DNA of 28,772 bases from Buttiauxella sp035271705 (GTDB lineage: Bacteria; Pseudomonadota; Gammaproteobacteria; Enterobacterales; Enterobacteriaceae), in assembly GCF_035271705.1 (NCBI RefSeq), contig NZ_DATERI010000159.1, positions 1 to 28,772 on the forward strand, written 5' to 3'. Both the position numbers and the translations under genes were made by a program. Position 1 is the stretch's first letter. Every line of letters begins with the position of its first letter. Of this stretch, positions 15,867 through 23,232 are shown piece after piece. The notes beneath the pieces are model-generated. The model had not been told where the DNA came from and searched no databases. It saw only the letters and a program-made list of their open reading frames with translations.

Positions 15867-16292
15867 TCACACCCACCCTTTCTTATTAAAGGTGATTCGG
15901 GTCGCTTCGTTCAAATCATAGTTGCCGAGTTCAGCATGTTTAACCCAGGCGACGTCTTGAAACTCTTCATTAAAAGTCACCTGCCGGTTGGCGCTGATGC
16001 AGTCAAACAACAGATAAATCATATAGATTTCTTCTTTCGACCCGTCTGCATAGGTTTTCACCCGCACATCGTCAGCAAAGGTCCAGGGTTTAACGCTGGT
16101 TATCTGTAGTTCAGTGCCCAACTCTTCTGCGATCTCACGCAGCAAGGCTTGTTCCATTTGTTCACCCGGCTCCATTCCGCCGCCGGATAACGCCCAAAGA
16201 CCGGGAAAAACACCGCGATCGTCCGCCATCTTACACAGCAGTACTTCGCCATTATTTTCAATAATTGGGCAAACGATAACTCTCTGACGCAT
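15867..16292 (-). CDS. nudI: Nucleoside triphosphatase NudI
   Basis: A 141-residue Nudix hydrolase closely resembling E. coli NudI (YfaO), which prefers pyrimidine deoxynucleoside triphosphates such as dTTP, dUTP and dCTP. The Nudix box runs from Gly38 through Glu44 to REIAEELG (52-59) and fits GX5EX7REUXEEXG. Flanking family features are MRQRVIVCPIIE, CKMADDRGVFPG and EEIYMIYLLFDC. In E. coli yfaO lies elsewhere on the chromosome, so its position between suf and menI is unusual. It precedes the sensor kinase by 34 bases on the same strand. AAGGAAATCC precedes the ATG. Confidence 0.93.
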   Translation of the reverse strand: MRQRVIVCPIIENNGEVLLCKMADDRGVFPGLWALSGGGMEPGEQMEQALLREIAEELGTELQITSVKPWTFADDVRVKTYADGSKEEIYMIYLLFDCISANRQVTFNEEFQDVAWVKHAELGNYDLNEATRITFNKKGWV

Positions 16293-16348
16293 TGGATTTC
16301 CTTATGTTTTATGACCGCCGTATGACCTTAACAGATTACTCAATTTGC

Positions 16349-16383
16349 TTAGAAAAATATTTTGCGAGGCACTTTCCAGTATC
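16349..16383 (+). repeat. Left copy of a 35-base direct repeat
   Basis: This segment (starting TTAG, core TTTTGCGAGG, ending CTTTCCAGTATC) matches 17297-17331 at 28 of 35 positions in the same orientation. The two copies bracket the toxin-antitoxin pair, about 950 bases apart. It could be an attachment or target duplication, or a duplicated promoter segment. Confidence 0.55.
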
Positions 16384-16401
16384 CCAAAAGTAAAGTGTTT
16401 G

Positions 16402-16441
16402 CGCCTGGCGGATGACACTAAAGTCGCCTTTGTCCGGCCAC
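16402..16441. repeat. Degenerate REP-like element
   Basis: GCCTGGCGGATGAC followed by GTCCGGCCAC recalls the enterobacterial REP/PU palindrome (GCCKGATG ... TATCCGGCCTAC) in decayed form. The two ends can pair imperfectly. It lies between nudI and the toxin gene promoter. Confidence 0.4.
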
Positions 16442-16470
16442 AATAAAATTCAATACTCATTTGCACTGGT

Positions 16471-16521
16471 CGTACAAAGTACGAAAAATGACTTGGAATT
16501 CGTACGGAGTACGCATACTAT
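16471..16521 (+). promoter_or_regulatory. Toxin-antitoxin promoter with twin palindromic operators
   Basis: Two perfect palindromes of identical arms, CGTAC-AAA-GTACG (16471-16483) and CGTAC-GGA-GTACG (16501-16513), have centres exactly 30 bases apart, close to three helical turns. A promoter of TTGGAA (16493-16498), a 17-base spacer and TACTAT (16516-16521) has the second operator inside its spacer. This is the standard layout for autorepression by an HTH antitoxin, here the product of 16911-17201. Confidence 0.75.
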
Positions 16522-16545
16522 CCACTACAAGGAAAAGGTCAGAAA

Positions 16546-17022
16546 ATGGAATATTTCGAATTTATCGAAACACCTACTTTCTTTCGCAAGCGTGAACGCT
16601 TGTTAGATGACGACACTTATCGCGAACTGCAGGAATATCTGCTCTGCCGCCACTTCGACGGCAACATCATCAGAAATACCGGCGGGTGTAAAAAACTGAG
16701 GTGGTGTCGACCGGGTATTGGTAAACGAGCGGGTGTGAGAGTCATCTATTACACCGTCACACGCAGCGGCAAAATTTACCTCCTCACGCTCTATGCAAAA
16801 AATGTGAAAGATGATCTGAATGAATGCGAAAAAGCATTTCTTAAAAAATGGACTGAACAACTAGATAACACAGTGTCATATCAGCAAATCCAAAAATTGG
16901 GGATTGAATTATGGATAAAGAACTTTTTAACGAACTTGTGCAAAGCATGGAAGAGATGGTTGCTATTGAGAAAGGTGAAATGCAACCCGCTCGCGTTCAC
17001 CGTTATGCGCTACCGAGCGTAA
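16546..17022 (+). CDS. RelE/HigB-like toxin with a frame run-through
   Basis: The first about 108 residues match the RelE-like toxin group paired with NadS/YiaG-type antitoxins. Visible are ETPTFFRKRERLLDDDTYRELQ, the conserved IIRNTGGCKKLRWCRPGIGK (residues 41-60) and RAGVRVIYYTVTRSGKIYLL (61-80), ending KDDLNECEKAFLKKW. Such toxins cut mRNA at the ribosome. Relatives usually stop near residue 105-110, but here the frame stays open to residue 158. The last 37 codons overlap the antitoxin gene in another frame. A lost stop or small indel after WTEQLDN would explain this, as might a sequencing error. AAGGAAAAGG precedes the ATG. Confidence 0.78.
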   Translation: MEYFEFIETPTFFRKRERLLDDDTYRELQEYLLCRHFDGNIIRNTGGCKKLRWCRPGIGKRAGVRVIYYTVTRSGKIYLLTLYAKNVKDDLNECEKAFLKKWTEQLDNTVSYQQIQKLGIELWIKNFLTNLCKAWKRWLLLRKVKCNPLAFTVMRYRA

Positions 17023-17201
17023 AAGAAATTCGTGAAGCTGCCGGACTAAAGCAGGAAGAGTTTGCTCAGGCAGTTGGGGTTAGCCCTTCGCTTGTGCAAA
17101 GTTGGGAGCAAAAGCGCCGCATCCCATCCGGGTCATCGCTAAAAATATTGTTGATGCTCGAGCATAATCCGGCGCTGATTAATGTGCTGCTGGCGCTTTA
17201 G
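16911..17201 (+). CDS. HTH (Xre/NadS-type) antitoxin
   Basis: A 96-residue antitoxin. The N-terminal part, MDKELFNELVQSMEEMVAIE, is the likely toxin-binding region. The C-terminal helix-turn-helix is VKEIREAAGLKQEEFAQAVG followed by VSPSLVQSWEQKRRIPSG (about residues 37-75). This arrangement is typical of NadS/YiaG-like antitoxins encoded after a RelE-like toxin. GGGGA precedes the ATG by seven bases. The start lies inside the extended toxin frame. The protein probably binds the twin CGTAC-N3-GTACG sites upstream of the toxin gene and represses the pair. Confidence 0.87.
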   Translation: MDKELFNELVQSMEEMVAIEKGEMQPARVHRYALPSVKEIREAAGLKQEEFAQAVGVSPSLVQSWEQKRRIPSGSSLKILLMLEHNPALINVLLAL

Positions 17202-17296
17202 CAACAGCAATCATTTAAAGGCTCGAATTATTCATGAAATTTATTATGAGAAATACATCCATTCATTTTAAAGCGTGATTTTTCACTTTATGCAAG

Positions 17297-17331
17297 TTAG
17301 GGAAATTGTTTGCGAGTGGCTTTCCAGTATC
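17297..17331 (+). repeat. Right copy of the 35-base direct repeat
   Basis: Matches 16349-16383 at 28 of 35 positions (shared core TTTGCGAG and CTTTCCAGTATC). It begins 95 bases after the antitoxin stop and 40 bases before the ash-like relic, so it could alternatively be part of an ash promoter. Confidence 0.55.
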
Positions 17332-17370
17332 TGAATCACACGCTTTCAGATGAGTTGTTAAAGCAATAAT

Positions 17371-17591
17371 ATGCCCACGCACCTGCGAAATCAGGTGCCA
17401 GGATTGGCGTCCTGCACAATTACTGCGTTATACTCAGCGGCTTGCTCGAATTATGGTGGGCTGGTTGGGGGCATCGTAAGATGCGCCGCTTTAGTCATTG
17501 TCGGTACGCCAACCCCGTCCAGTCCACCACCAGCGAACTTGGCGTTTCCTGTGGTGGTTTTGAAATCCTTAATTGGAAACCAACACAATGA
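17371..17591 (+). pseudogene. ash: Broken phage P4-type ash gene
   Basis: Three reading frames each hold part of an Ash-family protein. Frame one starts at 17371 with MPTHLRNQVPGLASC. Frame two has MVGWLGAS-stop-DAPL from 17453. Frame three has YANPVQSTTSELGVSCGGFE and ILNWKPTQ from 17505 to a TGA at 17589-17591. The second part is cut by TAA at 17477-17479 (a C-to-T change in CAA would explain it). Removing one T from CTTTAG at 17489-17494 joins frames two and three as DAPLSHCRYANPVQ. Ash is found in P4-like satellites and prophages, near the immunity region. The RNA can also fold: TGGTGGGCTGG (17454-17464) pairs with CCAGTCCACCA (17519-17529) around a GCATC-4-GATGC hairpin. A structured RNA role is therefore an alternative to decay. 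Confidence 0.65.
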
Positions 17592-18025
17592 CTATGAATC
17601 CGCTTTTCCCTCATCAGGTAATCATTAATACCAAAAACCTCGACATCATCGATCTTGCTGAACGCTGTGAATTACTCACCGATATATTAATTGATAGCGA
17701 AAACCCAGCCGAATGTGCAGCACTGTGCAATTACGTATATGCACATATTGAAGCAATAAAAGAGAATCTGGATAAACCATTATCTGCTGAACGTATCGAG
17801 CAATTATCGGTAAACGATCCGTCTGAATTCCCAGAACCTGTAATCTTTGCGGATTCCGATGATTTATGTGATTACAGCCAGGCAATTACGAGGATATTGC
17901 TTTGCCACACGTTGCCATTGGCAACAACGCAGGTGCTGAGTGGATTATTGATGAGGCTGATGAATACGCTGGTGGATGATTTGAAAAAGCCGCGTTTCTT
18001 GCGATCGACAATACAGGTGGCATAA
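17588..18025 (+). CDS. Unrecognised 145-residue protein coupled to ash
   Basis: I do not recognise this gene. It encodes a predominantly helical, acidic, soluble-looking protein with no signal peptide or membrane span. Leu-rich helices include NLDIIDLAERCELLTDILID and a Cys-containing pair (ECAALCNYVYAHIEAIKEN). Its ATG at 17588 overlaps the TGA of the ash relic as ATGA, which argues for historical translational coupling and supports this start over an upstream TTG at 17573. It lies in the accessory patch between nudI and menI, downstream of the toxin-antitoxin pair. A phage-satellite accessory function is the best contextual guess; no biochemical role can be inferred. Confidence 0.65.
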   Translation: MTMNPLFPHQVIINTKNLDIIDLAERCELLTDILIDSENPAECAALCNYVYAHIEAIKENLDKPLSAERIEQLSVNDPSEFPEPVIFADSDDLCDYSQAITRILLCHTLPLATTQVLSGLLMRLMNTLVDDLKKPRFLRSTIQVA

Positions 18026-18111
18026 CTGCCAGGTAAGCCATTGATGAATGAAATACTCAATGGCTTTACGATGCATAAACTCAATCGCGAAATTAACGAT
18101 TGATAACAGAA

Positions 18112-18522
18112 TCAGACCACAGCCGTCGTCAGCCTTGAGGTACAGCAAAGCCGCCCTTGCTCGTCGCTGATTTCAATTTGCCAGACCTGGTGGCGGCGGC
18201 CAACGTGGACCGCCGTACACACGCCACGCACAATACCTTCACGCGCGGAGCGTAAATGGTTAGCGTTGACTTCAAGCCCAACAATTTTTTGCTCACCTTC
18301 AGTACATAAATACCCGGCAACGGAACCGAGCGTTTCTGCCAGCACCACCGACGCGCCACCGTGCAGCAAACCAAATGGCTGGCGAGTGCGGTTGTCGACG
18401 GGCATGGTGGCCTCCAACGCATTATCGCTAACGTGGGTAAACACAATTCCCACATGCTCCACCATATTGCCCTCACCCATTTTATTGAGCGCGGCAAGGT
18501 TCACTTCACGACGCCAGATCAT
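18112..18522 (-). CDS. menI: 1,4-dihydroxy-2-naphthoyl-CoA hydrolase MenI
   Basis: A 136-residue hotdog-fold thioesterase close to E. coli MenI (YdiI). It releases 1,4-dihydroxy-2-naphthoate from its CoA ester in menaquinone synthesis and also acts on other acyl-CoAs. The hotdog active site is RQPFGLLHGGASVVLAETLG, with Glu63 as the catalytic acid. Its start overlaps the ydiJ stop by four bases (ATGA), so the two genes are translationally coupled. No terminator is clear in the 86 bases downstream. Confidence 0.96.
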   Translation of the reverse strand: MIWRREVNLAALNKMGEGNMVEHVGIVFTHVSDNALEATMPVDNRTRQPFGLLHGGASVVLAETLGSVAGYLCTEGEQKIVGLEVNANHLRSAREGIVRGVCTAVHVGRRHQVWQIEISDEQGRLCCTSRLTTAVV

Positions 18523-21500
18523 CCCAGAATCTCCAGTAATGCCTGTAGCGGATGGCGCACACCGTTGCCTTCTACACGTTTAACCTGGCTGCGGCAGGAA
18601 TAGCCTGTTGCCAGGCAGCGCTGACGCGGTAGACGCTGCATCGCCTGATGCCACGAAAGCTCGTAAATCCCCAGTGAGTTCGCATGGTTTTTCACTTCAT
18701 GCCCGTAGGTTCCTGCCATTCCGCAACAACCGACACTGACGTTTTCGAGTTTCGCCCCCAGACGCGCAAAAATGGCCTCCCACTGATTTGGCGACGTCGG
18801 CAAGGCCGTCACTTCAGTACAGTGGCCGAACAGATACCACGCCTCGCCGCCCACCGCAGTGGTTTCACGATTGGCAAGCACCGCTGGCAACCATTCGTGA
18901 ACCAGTTGAACGTGGAAACCCCCGCGAGCCTCACCCAGGGTTTGCTTATATTCGTCGCGATAACAAAGCACCAACGCGGGGTCGACACCCACCATCGGCA
19001 TGCCTAATTTCGCAATGCGATTGAGGAAGTCTGAGGTTTTACGTGCGGTGCGGGCAAATTTTTGCAGGAACCCTTTAATGTGCTGTGCTTTACCATTGGG
19101 TGAGAATGGCAGAACGACGGGGCTGTAACCTAATTTACTCACCAGACGCACAAAATCCGCCACCACTTGCGCATCGTAATAACTGGTGAACGGATCCTGA
19201 ACCACCAGCACGGTCTTAGCTCGCTGTTCTGCGCTGAAGTGTTCGAGTTGCTCAAGCGTGGTATTGGCGCAAGCATGCCCGACTAATTCCTGCTGAAGCG
19301 TCGGCGTGGAGAGCAGCGGTAAATCAATCATGCCGATGTGTTTCGCAGACAGATTGCGCACCCATGGCTGGTTCATAAAGAAGTTGAAGGTTTTAGGCGC
19401 ACGCGCCATGAGCGGCGCATAGCTTTCTACGGTTGCCACCAGATGGTCACGCATCGGTCGCAGGTAGCGCGTGTGATAAAGCTGTAAGAAGCGCGAGCGA
19501 AATTCCGGCACGTCGATTTTGATTGGGCACTGCGTGGAACACGCTTTACATGCCAGGCAGCCTGACATCGCCTCTTTCACTTCGTGGGAAAAATCGTACT
19601 CGCCTTTACGAGCGTGCCAGGAGTTGCGCGTGCGCTCGATAAGTGTGCGCAGACTAGCGCGTTTTTCCGGAATTTGCTTTTCCAGCGCATCAGGATCGAC
19701 ACCGCGATCGGCCAATAAACGTAGCCATTCACGGGTTAACGTGGCGCGGCCTTTCGGGGAATGAATGCGGTTGCTGGTGATTTTCATCGACGGACACATT
19801 GGGCTTTTCACATCAAAGTTAAAGCACAAGCCGTTGCCGTTACACTCCATTGCACCACGCCATGAAGTACGCACTGCAATCGGGATTTGTCTGTCGAAGG
19901 TGCCGCGTTTCACCGCGTCAACCTGCATCATCGGGTCATCGACACCCAGAGGCGGACAAATTTTTCCAGGGTTGAGACGGTTATCCGGGTCGAAAACTGC
20001 TTTGATGCGGCGCAGTTCTTCATACAGCGTTTCACCAAAGAAGGCTGGGCTGTATTCCGCGCGGAAACCTTTGCCGTGTTCCCCCCACAACAAACCGCCG
20101 TATTTCGCGGTGAGTGCAACCACATCGTCGGAAATGCTCTTCATTAGCACTTCCTGATGCGGATCGGTCATATCCAGTGCCGGGCGCACATGCAGAACGC
20201 CAGCATCCACGTGGCCGAACATCCCGTAACTCAGATTATGACTATCGAGTAATGCGCGGAACTCCGTGATGTAATCGGCCAAATGCTGCGGCGGCACACA
20301 AGTATCTTCCGCAAACGGAATCGGCTTGGCCTGCCCTTTGGCATTACCCAGCAGACCAACGGCTTTTTTACGCATGTTATAGATGCGTTCAATGCCAGCC
20401 AGTTCAGTACAAACCTGCCAGCCGATGACACCGCCCTCGCGCTGGGCAATTAACGTGTCGAGGCGTTCACACAGCGAAGCGACCTGGCCTTCGATTAACT
20501 CCAGATCGTCCCCTGCAAATTCAACGATATTCAGGCCGAGCATCTCTTTACCGGGCACATCGGTAATCAATTCACTCACTGAATGCCAGACGATATCTTC
20601 CCGCGCCAGGTTGAGGACTTTGGAATCGATGGTTTCGACGGACAGCGCTTTCGCTTCTACCATGAATGGCGCGTTGCGCAGTGCGGAGTCGAACGAATCA
20701 TATTTGATATTCACCAGACGACGCACTTTTGGCAGGCGCGTAATGTCCAGCTTGGCTTCGGTGATAAACGCCAGTGTGCCTTCTGAACCGCAGAGAATGC
20801 GCGTCAGGTCGAACTGCGAAAGATCGTCGTTATAAACGTGGCGTAGATCGTAACCCGTCAAGAAGCGGTTTAGTTTCGGGAATTTGTCGATAATCAACTG
20901 ACGTTGTTCACGGCAACGCTCAAGTACCGTACGATAAATTTTGCCGCTCGGGCTGTCGTCACGCCCCAAGTCTTGCGCAAGCATTGTCGACATCGGGTGC
21001 GTATCAAGGATATCGCCACTGAGCAAAACAGCACGCACACCCATCACATGATCGGACGTTTTCCCATAGACCAGCGAGCCTTGCCCCGACGCGTCGGTAT
21101 TGATCATCCCGCCTAGTGTTGCGCGGTTGCTGGTAGAAAGTTCCGGAGCAAAGAAATAGCCGTAAGGTTTGAGATATTGGTTTAGCTGGTCTTTTATCAC
21201 ACCCGCTTCGACTCGCACCCATCCCTGTTCAGGATTGATTTCAATGATGCGATTCATGTAGCGAGACATGTCGACGACGATGCCTTTATTCAGTGACTGG
21301 CCGTTGGTGCCAGTACCGCCACCTCTCGGTGTAAAGACCAATGTTTTGAAGCGTTCTTCTGAGGCAAGTCGGGTCAGTAAAGCGACGTCGGCCGTAGAAC
21401 GAGGGAATAAAACCGCATCCGGCAGCAATTGATAAATGCTGTTATCGGTGGCCATCGTGAGCCTGTCAGCGTAGCTGGTTGCGGTATCACCGGTAAAACC

Positions 21501-21575
21501 TTGCTGTTCCAGTGCCTGCAAAAAATTGAGCACCAATTGAACAACACCTGGTGCCTGAGAAATTTGTGGGATCAT
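18519..21575 (-). CDS. ydiJ: FAD/Fe-S D-2-hydroxyglutarate dehydrogenase YdiJ
   Basis: A 1018-residue two-part oxidoreductase, the same length as E. coli YdiJ, which is reported to be a D-2-hydroxyglutarate dehydrogenase. The N-terminal half is a VAO/GlcD-type FAD domain (FTPRGGGTGTNGQSLNKG, residues about 81-98; APELSTSNRATLGGMINTDA). The C-terminal half is a GlpC-like iron-sulfur part with SGCLACKACSTQCPIKIDVP near residue 665 and CCGMAGTYGHE near 950. Additional Cys are in GAMECNGNGLCFNFDVKSPM. The suf operon nearby supplies Fe-S clusters in general, but no specific link is shown. AGGGT lies about ten bases before the ATG. Confidence 0.96.
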   Translation of the reverse strand: MIPQISQAPGVVQLVLNFLQALEQQGFTGDTATSYADRLTMATDNSIYQLLPDAVLFPRSTADVALLTRLASEERFKTLVFTPRGGGTGTNGQSLNKGIVVDMSRYMNRIIEINPEQGWVRVEAGVIKDQLNQYLKPYGYFFAPELSTSNRATLGGMINTDASGQGSLVYGKTSDHVMGVRAVLLSGDILDTHPMSTMLAQDLGRDDSPSGKIYRTVLERCREQRQLIIDKFPKLNRFLTGYDLRHVYNDDLSQFDLTRILCGSEGTLAFITEAKLDITRLPKVRRLVNIKYDSFDSALRNAPFMVEAKALSVETIDSKVLNLAREDIVWHSVSELITDVPGKEMLGLNIVEFAGDDLELIEGQVASLCERLDTLIAQREGGVIGWQVCTELAGIERIYNMRKKAVGLLGNAKGQAKPIPFAEDTCVPPQHLADYITEFRALLDSHNLSYGMFGHVDAGVLHVRPALDMTDPHQEVLMKSISDDVVALTAKYGGLLWGEHGKGFRAEYSPAFFGETLYEELRRIKAVFDPDNRLNPGKICPPLGVDDPMMQVDAVKRGTFDRQIPIAVRTSWRGAMECNGNGLCFNFDVKSPMCPSMKITSNRIHSPKGRATLTREWLRLLADRGVDPDALEKQIPEKRASLRTLIERTRNSWHARKGEYDFSHEVKEAMSGCLACKACSTQCPIKIDVPEFRSRFLQLYHTRYLRPMRDHLVATVESYAPLMARAPKTFNFFMNQPWVRNLSAKHIGMIDLPLLSTPTLQQELVGHACANTTLEQLEHFSAEQRAKTVLVVQDPFTSYYDAQVVADFVRLVSKLGYSPVVLPFSPNGKAQHIKGFLQKFARTARKTSDFLNRIAKLGMPMVGVDPALVLCYRDEYKQTLGEARGGFHVQLVHEWLPAVLANRETTAVGGEAWYLFGHCTEVTALPTSPNQWEAIFARLGAKLENVSVGCCGMAGTYGHEVKNHANSLGIYELSWHQAMQRLPRQRCLATGYSCRSQVKRVEGNGVRHPLQALLEILG

Positions 21576-21656
21576 TGCTAAGTCGACCCTGCTCTAATTA
21601 TTTGGGAGATTGGTTGTGAGTTATCGTTTGCGTATATTAATTCTAATATTCATCCT

Positions 21657-21783
21657 AATACCCTAAATAATTCGAGTTGCAGGTAGGCGGCAAGGGCGCA
21701 AATCCCCAGGAGCTTACTTGAGTAAGTGACTGGAGTTTGTGAGTGCAGCCAACACCCCTGCGGCTCGAAGTATGACGGGTATT
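21657..21783 (+). repeat. ERIC (IRU) element, copy 1, full length
   Basis: A 127-base imperfect palindrome with AATACCC/GGGTATT tips and the diagnostic ERIC core AATCCCCAGGAGCTTACTTG followed by AGTAAGTGACTGG. This is the canonical ERIC length. It lies between divergent ydiJ and ydiK. The rest of 21576-21926 holds CGTTTGCGT near 21625, which resembles half of a PurR box, and an AACCGC-TTT-GCGGTT hairpin at 21864-21878. Confidence 0.93.
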
Positions 21784-21926
21784 CGTTTTTAACACATTTT
21801 TTTCGGACATGCCTGCCTGTTTTGCTCCTGTTAAAAATCGAGTAAATACATCATCATTATTACAACCGCTTTGCGGTTTTAACGCAGGCACGTTGCCCGT
21901 TATCTGTTATTAAGGTGATTTTATCT

Positions 21927-23027
21927 ATGGTTAAAGTCAGTCAGCCAAAGGATCTGCTACAGATCTTGCTGTCGGTGTTATTTATCTCGGTGATGATAAT
22001 CGCCTGTTTATGGGTTGTCCGACCGTTTGTGCTCGGTTTCGCCTGGGCCGGGACAATCGTACTGGCGACTTGGCCGTTGATGCTTAAATTACAAAATGTA
22101 TTGTGGGGAAAGCGCGCGCTCGCCGTCCTGGTGATGACACTTTTGCTACTGATGTTATTTGTTATTCCCGTGGCGCTGCTGGTGAACAGCCTGGTGGATA
22201 ACAGCGGCCCTGTTATCGAATGGGCAACGAATGGCAATATGGAACCCCCGAAATTTGAGTGGCTAATTAGCATTCCACTCATTGGTGACAGCCTTTACTC
22301 TGGCTGGAACACGCTGGTAGACAGTGGTGGCAGCGCCATAATGGCAAAAATTCGTCCTTATATAGGCACCACAACAACCTGGTTCCTTGGGCAAGCGATA
22401 CATGTTGGTAGCTTCCTGATGCATTGCGGCCTGATGCTGCTGTTTAGTGTGTTGTTGTATGCAAAAGGCGAAGCGCTGGGTAATGGTATTCGCCATTTTG
22501 CGCTCCGTCTGGCGGGTAACCGTGGCGATGCGGCCGTGTTGCTGGCAGGGCAAGCGATCCGCGCTGTGGCTCTGGGGGTGGTGGTCACCGCACTGGTTCA
22601 GTCCGTGATGGGCGGCGTGGGGCTGGCAATTGCCGGGATCCCCAATGCCACGCTATTAACCGTGTTAATGCTGCTGTGTTGTCTGGTGCAAATTGGTCCG
22701 TTGCTGGTGCTGATTCCGTCAATAGTCTGGCTGTACTGGACGGGTGATAACACATGGGGCACCGTGCTGTTGGTGTGGAGTTGCGTGGTCGGTACTATGG
22801 ACAACTTTATTCGTCCGGTGCTGATTCGTATGGGTGCTGACTTGCCGATGATCCTGATTCTTTCTGGCGTCATTGGCGGTTTGATTGCCTTTGGCATGAT
22901 TGGCTTGTTTATCGGGCCGGTTCTGCTGGCGGTATCGTATCGTCTCATTTCAGTGTGGATGCATGAAACGCCACCACCGCAAAATAGCCCCAATGAAGTG
23001 GTTGAGATTCTGGAAGAACACGAATAA
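21927..23027 (+). CDS. ydiK: AI-2E family transporter-like membrane protein YdiK
   Basis: A 366-residue inner-membrane protein of the PerM/AI-2E exporter family with about eight hydrophobic segments. It matches E. coli YdiK over its length, including ALGVVVTALVQSVMGGVGLA and MGADLPMILILSGVIGGLIA. Function in E. coli is not established. The ATG at 21927 (MVKVSQPKDL) is chosen over a GTG four codons earlier because it matches the E. coli start and has TAAGGTGA upstream. Divergent from ydiJ across an ERIC element. Confidence 0.92.
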   Translation: MVKVSQPKDLLQILLSVLFISVMIIACLWVVRPFVLGFAWAGTIVLATWPLMLKLQNVLWGKRALAVLVMTLLLLMLFVIPVALLVNSLVDNSGPVIEWATNGNMEPPKFEWLISIPLIGDSLYSGWNTLVDSGGSAIMAKIRPYIGTTTTWFLGQAIHVGSFLMHCGLMLLFSVLLYAKGEALGNGIRHFALRLAGNRGDAAVLLAGQAIRAVALGVVVTALVQSVMGGVGLAIAGIPNATLLTVLMLLCCLVQIGPLLVLIPSIVWLYWTGDNTWGTVLLVWSCVVGTMDNFIRPVLIRMGADLPMILILSGVIGGLIAFGMIGLFIGPVLLAVSYRLISVWMHETPPPQNSPNEVVEILEEHE

Positions 23028-23040
23028 CAGTCCCTAAAAC

Positions 23041-23072
23041 CTTGTGTTGCTTGCGCGTGCGAGCAACACAAG
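23041..23072 (+). other. Perfect 11-pair hairpin after ydiK
   Basis: CTTGTGTTGCT (23041-23051) and AGCAACACAAG (23062-23072) are exactly complementary with a ten-base loop, starting 13 bases after the ydiK stop. No T run follows, so it is more likely a 3'-end stabiliser or decayed terminator than a working intrinsic terminator. Confidence 0.5.
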
Positions 23073-23183
23073 CGCAATCATTAACAATCCCGGGCTGTCC
23101 CCCGCTTCTTATCTCCTATACAAGCCATTGATTCTAAAAAAATACATTTATGTGATCTCAATCGTTAACTTTTCATTAACTAT

Positions 23184-23226
23184 TGAGACGAATCCGAGAG
23201 ACGCTCCACAGCGATGTACCTACTAT
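23184..23226 (+). promoter_or_regulatory. rprA promoter with RcsB box
   Basis: TGAGACGAATCCGA at 23184-23197 matches, as I remember it, the RcsB-binding region of E. coli rprA. TACTAT at 23221-23226 is the -10, seven bases before the inferred start of the RNA at about 23233. RcsB-dependent induction by envelope stress is expected. Confidence 0.75.
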
Positions 23227-23232
23227 TACTTC

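Noticed and set aside
21610..21635. Possible PurR box upstream of ydiK
   Set aside because: Only the right half (CGTTTGCGT) matches; the left half is poor and the overall match is about 11 of 16.
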